Below, piece by piece: positions 6,361 to 11,372 of a stretch of DNA of 11,372 nucleotides (within the stretch, counting starts at the first letter, position 1; each line of letters opens with the position of its first letter). This DNA is from RGIG4074 sp964459165 (GTDB lineage: Bacteria > Bacillota > Clostridia > Christensenellales > Borkfalkiaceae). The notes beneath the pieces are model-generated. The model ran no database searches and was not told the DNA's origin. It saw only the letters and a program-made list of their open reading frames with translations. Location of the stretch: the NCBI GenBank assembly GCA_964459165.1, contig CAYWKM010000048.1:1-11372 (forward strand), given 5' to 3'. Made by a program: the position numbers and the translations under genes.

Positions 6361-6391
6361 AAGCTCCGCCGTCTGCGCGACGGCGGAGCTT
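6361..6391. terminator. Perfect 13-bp hairpin between convergent genes
   Basis: AAGCTCCGCCGTC (6361-6373), loop TGCGC, GACGGCGGAGCTT (6379-6391). It starts 5 nt after the ABC gene stop on the minus strand and 50 nt after the 78-aa stop on the plus strand. The tail is CTGTTTATTCTG on plus and TTTTCTCC on minus, so both U-tracts are weak. It probably acts as a shared bidirectional terminator. An upstream GCGGAG (6353-6358) can also pair with the CTCCGC of the first arm. Confidence 0.75.
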
Positions 6392-6395
6392 CTGT

Positions 6396-9161
6396 TTATT
6401 CTGTTCTGAGCGCGACGACGGGGTCTTTTTTCGCCGCTGCGGAAGCGGGAGCGACGCCGCTGATCGAGGTGAGAACGACGCTGACCGCCACCATGATAAT
6501 CGCCTGATACCAAGGAAGCGCCGCCAAGGTGAAAATTCCCGTAAGTGAGCCCAATACGAGGTTGATGGGAACGCTGAGGAGATAGGTAAATCCGACGCCG
6601 ATCGCGCCCGCGAACAGACCGATGATAAAGGCTTCGGCATTGAAGAGATGCTTTACGTCCTTCTTTCTTGCGCCGAGCGCGCGAAGAACGCCGATCTCCT
6701 TCGTCCTTTCAACGACGGACACATAGGTAATGACGCTGATCATGACGGAGGAAACCACAAGCGATATCGAAGTAAACGCTACGAGCGCGTACGTGACGAT
6801 ATTGACCATCGTTCGAATCAAGGAAATGATGAGCTCGAGCGAATCGGTATACGTGACGTTGATTCGCTCTTCCGCCGTGTACGATACTTCCTTCCCCTGT
6901 GCCTTGCTGAAATAGGAGAGGTCGCTTTCGTCGTCGTTCCACTCGTCGAGATAGTCGGTCGCCAAATCCTTCGACTCAAAATCGGTGGGATAAACGGAAA
7001 TTTCGGAGGCGACCTCCTCGCCGCCGAGCTGGCGCGACGATATCATGCTGTAACTGCTTTCGGAATCGCTTCCGTCGGAAATCCCCCAGAAGGAGGAAAA
7101 CATATTCATCATCGATCCGTACTGCGAATTGACGCCGACGAAATCCATTTGCGTCTTTTCCTCCCCTTCGTAAACGTAAGTATAGCGATAGCCCACGCCG
7201 AAGGGAATATGTATGACGGAGTCGGGAGCTTCGTCCATACTATAAGAAGAATACCCGCTCATAATCGTTCCGTTCTGAGACTTCGCGTAAGATACGATGG
7301 CGGAATCCTTGTTGTGCTCCACGGCATATTCCGCAAACGCCTGCGTGTAATAGACGCCCGAGGACAGACACCCGTAGGAAATCGTCTCCTTGGGCTGAAG
7401 AATGCCGACGATTTTTAGCGTCATTCCCCCTTCGAGCCCGTCGCCGTACGGATTATAGATATAAGAGCACGCGCCGTATTCGGAGAAATAATTCATCGAC
7501 GCGTTCGCGGTATAAACGCTGTCGTTCGGATACCAGGTAAACGTTCTGTTTAAAAGATCCTCGTAGGCGAAGGAATCGACCAAATCCTTTTCATCATACT
7601 CCCCGTCGATCGCCTTATAAGCGCGGGCAAGGAATTGATCCTGCGTGAGAATTCCGAGCTGAGCGAGCAGGAGATCGGTCGATTCTCCCTTCCCGTTGAC
7701 GACGAGCATAATTTCATCCTTTTCGGTCGCGATTTTGCCCGCTTTGATATCATACTGAGAGGCGATGTAGCCGTCGGATCCGTCGGAAGAGACGGGAGCC
7801 TGCGCAAAAATATCGGTGAACATCGAAATATAATCGGAAAAATTCGCGTAATCCGTCTCCTTCAGGAGCGCGGTATAGAGCGATTGAATCGCCGCGACGG
7901 ACATCTGTCTGGTTTGCGCCTTTCCGTCCGTTCCCGTATAGGTGAATGCGGTATACAGGCTGTGGAGAACGTCTATTCCGTAATCGACCGTCATGGCGGC
8001 GTAATATTCCGTCGGCATAGACGCGACGTAGTCGACATACTCTTCCGTGATATCGTTTTTCACGAGCATGCTCGCCGAAGCCGCGCCGATCTGAGCCAAC
8101 GATTCGAGATACGAATCGATATATACCCTTCCGTTTTCCTTGACGAGCTCCGCCTTTTCCGTTGCGGACATCGCATCGGTGAGCGCGTCGAGATTGTAGG
8201 AGGATTCGGCGATCGTGACGGGATTGCCGGAAAGCATATCGTCCTGCATATCGCTGATGTAATTCTGAACGCCCGCGGAAATGGCGAGCACGAGGCTTAC
8301 GCCGATGATGCCGATAGAGCCGGCGATCGAAGTCACCGTCGTCCGTCCCCGTTTACTCATCAAATTTCTAAAAGAAAGCTTTGTCGCCGCCCAAAAGGAC
8401 ATACTCGTCTTCTCATGCTTTCCCTTTTTTTCTTTCTTTTCTTTCTTTTCTTTTACAGTCTCCTCGTAAGTCTCCCCTTCGCTTTGATAGGGATTGCTGT
8501 CGGATACGACGAGCCCGTCGTGCAGCCTTACGATACGGGTGGAATACCTTTCGGCGAGCTCGGGGTTATGCGTGACCATGACGACTAACCTTTCGCCGGA
8601 AATTTCCTTGATGAGCTCCATGATCTGTACGCTCGTCTCGCTGTCAAGCGCGCCCGTCGGCTCGTCCGCGAGGAGGATCTCGGGGTTGTTGACGAGGGCG
8701 CGCGCGATGGCTACGCGCTGCATCTGTCCGCCGGAGAGCTGGTTGGGACGCTTATACAGCTGTTCCTTTAACCCGACGCGTTCGAGCACCTTTTCGGCTC
8801 TGCGCCTTTTTTCCTCCGCCGGAACGCCCGCGATGGTGAGCGCCATTTCAACGTTGGAGAGAACCGTCTGATGCGGGATTAAGTTGTAGGATTGAAAAAT
8901 AAAACCGATTCGCCGATTTCTGTAAACATCCCAATCGGCGTCCTTAAAATCCTTGGTGGATTTCCCCTTGATAATGAGATCTCCGCTCGTATACCGATCG
9001 AGTCCTCCGATAATATTGAGAAGCGTCGTCTTTCCGCAGCCGCTCGCCCCCAAAACGGAGACGAATTCATTCTGCCTGAATTCGATCGAAATCCCCTTTA
9101 AGGCGTGAACCTTGGTATCGGCAACCTCGTAATCTTTTTTGATATCGACTAATTTTAACAT
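6396..9161 (-). CDS. ABC exporter, fused ATPase and FtsX/MacB-like permease
   Basis: The 921-residue protein joins an ATP-binding domain to a MacB/FtsX-type permease. The ATPase has Walker A GASGCGKT (38-45), Q-loop Q90, signature LSGGQ (142-146), Walker B ILLADE (162-167) and the switch H198. A lysine/glutamate linker (about 237-251) leads to the permease. Its first helix is near 280-298. A large extracytoplasmic domain of roughly 460 residues follows, with three C-terminal helices from about 765 to 905 around the FtsX motif ERTKEIGVLRALGARKKDV. This type usually exports antimicrobials, peptides or lipids, or works mechanically on envelope substrates; the substrate here is unknown. The ATG at 9161 has AAAGG about 9 nt upstream. 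It lies 29 bp after a MarR gene, with which it probably forms an operon. Confidence 0.93.
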   Translation of the reverse strand: MLKLVDIKKDYEVADTKVHALKGISIEFRQNEFVSVLGASGCGKTTLLNIIGGLDRYTSGDLIIKGKSTKDFKDADWDVYRNRRIGFIFQSYNLIPHQTVLSNVEMALTIAGVPAEEKRRRAEKVLERVGLKEQLYKRPNQLSGGQMQRVAIARALVNNPEILLADEPTGALDSETSVQIMELIKEISGERLVVMVTHNPELAERYSTRIVRLHDGLVVSDSNPYQSEGETYEETVKEKKEKKEKKGKHEKTSMSFWAATKLSFRNLMSKRGRTTVTSIAGSIGIIGVSLVLAISAGVQNYISDMQDDMLSGNPVTIAESSYNLDALTDAMSATEKAELVKENGRVYIDSYLESLAQIGAASASMLVKNDITEEYVDYVASMPTEYYAAMTVDYGIDVLHSLYTAFTYTGTDGKAQTRQMSVAAIQSLYTALLKETDYANFSDYISMFTDIFAQAPVSSDGSDGYIASQYDIKAGKIATEKDEIMLVVNGKGESTDLLLAQLGILTQDQFLARAYKAIDGEYDEKDLVDSFAYEDLLNRTFTWYPNDSVYTANASMNYFSEYGACSYIYNPYGDGLEGGMTLKIVGILQPKETISYGCLSSGVYYTQAFAEYAVEHNKDSAIVSYAKSQNGTIMSGYSSYSMDEAPDSVIHIPFGVGYRYTYVYEGEEKTQMDFVGVNSQYGSMMNMFSSFWGISDGSDSESSYSMISSRQLGGEEVASEISVYPTDFESKDLATDYLDEWNDDESDLSYFSKAQGKEVSYTAEERINVTYTDSLELIISLIRTMVNIVTYALVAFTSISLVVSSVMISVITYVSVVERTKEIGVLRALGARKKDVKHLFNAEAFIIGLFAGAIGVGFTYLLSVPINLVLGSLTGIFTLAALPWYQAIIMVAVSVVLTSISGVAPASAAAKKDPVVALRTE
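8413..8430 (-). other. Candidate -1 ribosomal frameshift site in the ABC linker
   Basis: The mRNA reads GAA AAA AAG GGA, so the heptamer A_AAA_AAG (8430-8424) is in the correct phase for a -1 slip, as in E. coli dnaX. After slipping, the ribosome reads GGG AAA GCA and then TGA (8415-8413). This gives a 249-residue product with the whole ATPase and none of the permease. Just downstream, GAAAGC can pair with GCTTTC about 40 nt further on. No Shine-Dalgarno-like stimulator lies at the ideal distance. Confidence 0.35.
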
Positions 9162-9190
9162 ATTTTACGACCTTTCTTCCATTCCTTCCA

Positions 9191-9646
9191 TTACTGATCC
9201 GTCGCTTGCCGCTGACAGTCGATAAAGCGATCGATCAGCCGAATCAACTGATCCATATCTTCTTTGCCCATCATCTCGACGACCTTGTCGAGATTGGCGC
9301 AAAGATTTTTCTTTTCCTTTTCATATTTTTTTTTCGCGCTCTCGGAAAGCTCGATATAGAATTTTTTTCTGTTGTATCGGCAGACTACTCTCTTTACGAC
9401 GCCCTTTTCTTCCAGCCTTTTTATCACTTGAGAAACGCCGGACCGCGTGATCCCCAGCGATTCCGCAAGCTCTGCGGCGATGACCTGCTTCCCCTCGACG
9501 TTGTTTGCGATGATTTCGCCGATCAGACGCATTTCGGTGCCGTTGAAGAGATGATCCTCTTTCGTCTTACTGTAATCGCTAATTTTTTTTAAAGAGACGA
9601 CGATCTTATTGAGATATTCGTCCGAAGCATATTGATTTTTCTTCAT
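9191..9646 (-). CDS. MarR-family transcriptional regulator
   Basis: This 151-residue winged-helix regulator very likely controls itself and the ABC transporter 29 bp downstream. Helical dimerisation segments flank the DNA-binding core. NGTEMRLIGEII (35-46) begins the winged helix, AAELAESLGITRSGVSQVIKRLEEKG (57-82) holds the helix-turn-helix with its recognition helix, and VVKRVVCRYNRKKFYIELSE (83-102) is the wing. The C-terminus is a long helix ending RFIDCQRQATDQ. The ATG at 9646 was chosen because AAAGGA lies 9 nt upstream. An in-frame TTG at 9670 has no ribosome binding site and falls within two bases of the predicted transcript start. The ligand is unknown. Cys-90, Cys-116 and Cys-144 exist but do not by themselves show redox sensing. 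Confidence 0.92.
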   Translation of the reverse strand: MKKNQYASDEYLNKIVVSLKKISDYSKTKEDHLFNGTEMRLIGEIIANNVEGKQVIAAELAESLGITRSGVSQVIKRLEEKGVVKRVVCRYNRKKFYIELSESAKKKYEKEKKNLCANLDKVVEMMGKEDMDQLIRLIDRFIDCQRQATDQ

Positions 9647-9678
9647 TCCGAAAATTCCTTTCTCGCTCAATTTTATTT

Positions 9679-9708
9679 ATATTAGCATAGAAGCAAAAAA
9701 GAAGTCAA
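9679..9708 (-). promoter_or_regulatory. Promoter of the MarR-ABC operon
   Basis: TTGACT (9708-9703), an 18-bp spacer ending TGC, and TAATAT (9684-9679); the TGC gives an extended -10 box. The expected start is near 9672, leaving a leader of about 26 nt with the AAAGGA site. No clear MarR-type palindrome overlaps it. Confidence 0.7.
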
Positions 9709-9710
9709 CG

Positions 9711-9729
9711 AAAAGCCCGACGGGCTTTC
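9711..9729 (-). terminator. Small hairpin just upstream of the MarR promoter
   Basis: AAAGCCC and GGGCTTT form a 7-bp stem with a 3-nt loop (9728-9712 on the minus strand), followed by only a short T run (TTTTCGTT). It ends 3 bp before the MarR -35 box. It may be a weak second terminator insulating the operon, or a protein site. Confidence 0.4.
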
Positions 9730-9788
9730 CATAATTCATCAAAATATCACGGTATTGACAAAAAGCGACAAATACGGACTTTGCCGCT

Positions 9789-9821
9789 GCAAATCCCCCT
9801 CGATCGTGCAAATCCCTCGAT
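9789..9821. repeat. Two imperfect direct repeats 19 bp apart
   Basis: GCAAATCCCCCTCGAT (9789-9804) and GCAAATCCCTCGAT (9808-9821) differ by two C residues and start 19 bp apart. They lie in the non-coding stretch 9730-9870, which otherwise holds no gene, promoter or RNA that I can recognise. Confidence 0.6.
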
Positions 9822-9847
9822 TTTCCGAAGGGAGCTTTCCTGATTCA

Positions 9848-9869
9848 ATAGGGAAGAAATAGGGAAGAA
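9848..9869. repeat. Perfect 11-bp tandem repeat
   Basis: ATAGGGAAGAA occurs twice in tandem, 9848-9858 and 9859-9869, next to the terminator of the TSCPD gene. No function is evident. Confidence 0.75.
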
Positions 9870-9870
9870 A

Positions 9871-9909
9871 CAGGCAAACGCGGAAGAACCTTCAAGGTTG
9901 CTTCCGCGT
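9871..9909 (-). terminator. Terminator of the TSCPD gene
   Basis: ACGCGGAAG (9909-9901) pairs with CTTCCGCGT (9886-9878), with an inner AACC/GGTT pairing and a single bulged base, making an almost continuous 13-bp hairpin. The tail TTGCCTG is only moderately T-rich. It starts 8 nt after the TSCPD stop codon. Confidence 0.78.
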
Positions 9910-9916
9910 CGACGTC

Positions 9917-10171
9917 TCATTCCTCTTTCAGATTTTCTTCGATGGCGAGAGCGAGCTGATTCGGGCAGGAGTTGTCTCCCCTGCATTTCACGCCTTTCAG
10001 CTTCCTTACGAGCGTCTCGCCCTTTACCCCTTCGGCGAGGATGGCGACGCCCGTCGTATTTCCCTTGCACCCTCCGACAAATTTTACGTTATGCACGTAA
10101 CCGTCCGTCAAGTCGAACTCGATAGACTTCGAACATACGCCCTTTGTTTGATACACGACGTGTTTATCCAT
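9917..10171 (-). CDS. TSCPD-domain protein (TIGR03905-like)
   Basis: This 84-residue small protein belongs to the stand-alone TSCPD-domain group that is common in Clostridia; its biochemical role is not established. A TSCPD domain is also found at the end of vitamin-B12-dependent ribonucleotide reductases. The visible order is VVYQTKGVCSKSIEF (5-19, C13), VKFVGGCKGNTTGVAIL (29-45, C35), then VKCRGDNSCPNQLALAIEE (61-79, C63 and C69). The signature reads N-S-C-P-N rather than T-S-C-P-D. Four cysteines at family positions suggest metal or iron-sulphur binding, but that is inference. The ATG at 10171 has AAAGGAGAG about 8 nt upstream. It follows the esterase gene after 122 bp and ends at a strong hairpin. 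Confidence 0.9.
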   Translation of the reverse strand: MDKHVVYQTKGVCSKSIEFDLTDGYVHNVKFVGGCKGNTTGVAILAEGVKGETLVRKLKGVKCRGDNSCPNQLALAIEENLKEE

Positions 10172-10293
10172 TTCTTTTCTCTCCTTTGTTATGATCTTTA
10201 TTGGATTCCAAGTAATAATTTTCGACGCATTCCCCGAGATATCCTTCTCCCTCGAAAAAGTCGTATTTTAAAATTTCGTTTTATGAATCAGTC

Positions 10294-11031
10294 TTACCCC
10301 AACAAGAAGGGAAGAAAATAATCGTACTGCTTCTTCCACCAAGGCCAATCGTGATCCACGTCGTAGCCCCAGAAATCCACCCATCCGTCGATTCCCTTTT
10401 GAGCGAAAACGTCGCGCATGGCGAGGGAGGTGCGAATTCCCTCGCTCTCCCATCTGCCCTGCCCCACGCAGAGAATAATCTTGCGCCGATTGTAGAGCGC
10501 GATATACGGATGATTGCGCGGCATTCCCCTTAAAAAGGTGAGCGGCGAATTGTTATACAGCGTCTCGTCGCACCAGCCGTCCCAGAAATACGTAGCGTCG
10601 TAGCAGCCGGACAAGGCGACGACCCCCTCGAAGAGATCGGGGCGGCGAAAGAAGAGGATCGCGGCGTGTGTCGCTCCGAGGCTGCAACCCGTCGTATACG
10701 GACGAATGAATCCGCCGTAATAGCTGTAAATCAAAGGCGTCACCTCTTCCACGATATAATTATAATAACACTCCTGCATCCATGCGCGGCGGCTCTTATT
10801 CCCTTTTTCGTCGGAAAAGCTTTCCTTATCGACGGTGTCGACGCAAAACAGCCGAATTTTTCCGCTGTCGAGATATCCCGACAAATGCTGAATCATGCCG
10901 AAATTCTCATAATTGTCGCTCATAGCGTCCTGACAGGGAAAAACCAGAAAGGGAATTCCTCCGTAGCCGTAAATCCTGATCGTCATTTCCCTTTGCAGAC
11001 GACCGCTGTACCATGTTCTTACTTCTGTCAT
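10294..11031 (-). CDS. Alpha/beta-hydrolase esterase (esterase D / COG4947-like)
   Basis: This 245-residue protein is a serine esterase of the putative esterase family (PF00756 type). YGYGGIPFLVFPCQDAM (21-37) is the first core strand with its oxyanion region. GCSLG (115-119) is the nucleophile elbow with Ser-117, and DVDHDWPWWKKQ (224-235) carries the catalytic histidine H227. The acid residue is probably in GQGRWESEG (190-198), where family members often have Asp, but I cannot fix it. There is no signal peptide, so it should be cytoplasmic. The ATG at 11031 has AAGGAGG about 8 nt upstream. A longer frame from 11100 adds residues unlike the family and runs through a leader hairpin. The substrate is unknown. 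Confidence 0.9.
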   Translation of the reverse strand: MTEVRTWYSGRLQREMTIRIYGYGGIPFLVFPCQDAMSDNYENFGMIQHLSGYLDSGKIRLFCVDTVDKESFSDEKGNKSRRAWMQECYYNYIVEEVTPLIYSYYGGFIRPYTTGCSLGATHAAILFFRRPDLFEGVVALSGCYDATYFWDGWCDETLYNNSPLTFLRGMPRNHPYIALYNRRKIILCVGQGRWESEGIRTSLAMRDVFAQKGIDGWVDFWGYDVDHDWPWWKKQYDYFLPFLLG

Positions 11032-11176
11032 AATAATTTCCTCCTTATCAAGGAAGCGCAATCGATAAAAGATCGGCTTCCCAATCGTTTTCGCGATCAA
11101 TATGCTTTTCCGTGCGGCGATTCCGCGGCGAACTGTCGTACGGGCAGTCTCCCGCGCCGAAAACGGAGACGCTCTT
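11032..11176 (-). promoter_or_regulatory. Long structured 5' leader of the esterase gene
   Basis: The predicted transcript carries about 145 nt before the ATG. Hairpins visible are GTCTCC/GGAGAC (11170-11165 with 11152-11147), a small GCGG/CCGC hairpin, and GGAAGC/GCTTCC (11081-11076 with 11057-11052). CTTCCTT (11056-11050) can instead pair with the ribosome binding site AAGGAGG (11046-11040) across a 3-nt loop. It matches no riboswitch class that I recognise. Confidence 0.45.
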
Positions 11177-11182
11177 TTTTTT

Positions 11183-11211
11183 AGTTTATCACAAAATTAA
11201 TAAAAACGCAA
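11183..11211 (-). promoter_or_regulatory. Promoter of the esterase gene
   Basis: TTGCGT (11211-11206), a 17-bp spacer ending TGA, and TAAACT (11188-11183). The TGA makes it an extended -10 promoter. The expected start is near 11176, followed by the long leader. Confidence 0.68.
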
Positions 11212-11241
11212 AGAAAAAACGGGGCGATATCCAAACAACGT

Positions 11242-11372
11242 TTATATTTTTTCTCTCCTATGAACCTCTGCAAGGGATACGTCCTTTTCGTTCGCTTCTC
11301 CCCTTTTTTCGTCGGCGCGGGGCTCTCCTTTCCCCTTTCGAAATTGCCGTTCGAAAGCGACGCCCTCTCCCC
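11242..11372 (-). CDS. Possible 3' end of a gene entering from the right edge
   Basis: A minus-strand frame is open from the edge for 42 codons and stops at TAA (11244-11242). The visible peptide is strongly charged (for example GEANEKDVSLAEVHRREKI at the end) and uses codons typical of the neighbours (GAA, AAG, GAC, GTC). I recognise no family. A second open minus-strand frame in the same interval runs through the esterase promoter to about 11182, so the choice of frame is uncertain. Confidence 0.3.
   Translation of the reverse strand, partial: GEGVAFERQFRKGKGEPRADEKRGEANEKDVSLAEVHRREKI

Noticed and set aside
7635..8588. Plus-strand open frame of 317 codons
   Set aside because: It lies wholly inside the ABC transporter gene on the other strand, is rich in Arg, His, Asp and Ile in an antisense-like pattern, and has no promoter or ribosome binding site that I can support.
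9647..9670. TTG start for the MarR gene at 9670
   Set aside because: It has no ribosome binding site and falls within two bases of the predicted transcript start. ATG 9646 has AAAGGA at good spacing.
9755..9783. Plus-strand TTGACA as a promoter
   Set aside because: No -10-like hexamer occurs at 16-18 bp and no plus-strand gene follows.
11032..11100. Longer start for the esterase at 11100
   Set aside because: It lacks a ribosome binding site, while AAGGAGG precedes 11031. The extra residues come from the leader hairpin region.
11260..11372. Plus-strand ATG frame running off the right edge
   Set aside because: The peptide is rich in Phe, Leu and Ser as expected for antisense of a charged gene. 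The minus-strand frame is more protein-like.

Overview
The window looks like a chromosomal segment of a Clostridia-type Firmicute, probably an uncultured gut lineage. The evidence is roughly balanced GC content, strong AGGAGG-type ribosome binding sites, SigA-like promoters with 17-bp spacers, a tsaE-tsaB pair, an ECF riboflavin transporter component behind an FMN riboswitch, and a MarR plus ABC ATPase/permease fusion. TGA is used as a normal stop. No phage, insertion sequence, CRISPR array, tRNA or rRNA was seen. Every gene except one small ORF is on the minus strand.

Read from the left edge, the first block is the t6A tRNA-modification pair tsaE-tsaB, with tsaB running off the window. Next is ribU, with a complete control region of promoter, FMN riboswitch aptamer and intrinsic terminator. 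After that comes a surface-polysaccharide block: a priming sugar-phosphate transferase, UDP-glucose 6-dehydrogenase and an unrecognised multi-spanning membrane protein. The next block pairs a cytoplasmic leucine-rich-repeat protein with a small GIY-YIG nuclease-like protein. Diverging from it is a 78-residue orphan gene, the only plus-strand gene. It converges on a MarR-regulator/ABC-exporter operon across a perfect 13-bp hairpin. The right end holds a TSCPD-domain protein, an alpha/beta-hydrolase esterase with a long structured leader, and possibly the 3' end of another gene at the edge.

The functional units are mostly ordinary. The sugar transferase loads the first sugar phosphate on undecaprenyl phosphate and Ugd supplies UDP-glucuronate. 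RibU imports riboflavin and is shut off by FMN. The MarR protein probably controls the ABC transporter behind it.

The parts most worth a second look are regulatory. tsaE and the 78-aa gene both have a consensus promoter whose TATAAT lies exactly 6 nt before the ATG, predicting leaderless mRNAs. The linker of the ABC fusion contains an in-phase A_AAA_AAG slippery heptamer; a -1 shift there would release the ATPase alone. The esterase leader has two mutually exclusive hairpins, one of which hides the ribosome binding site. All calls rest on reading the sequence; no database search was run.
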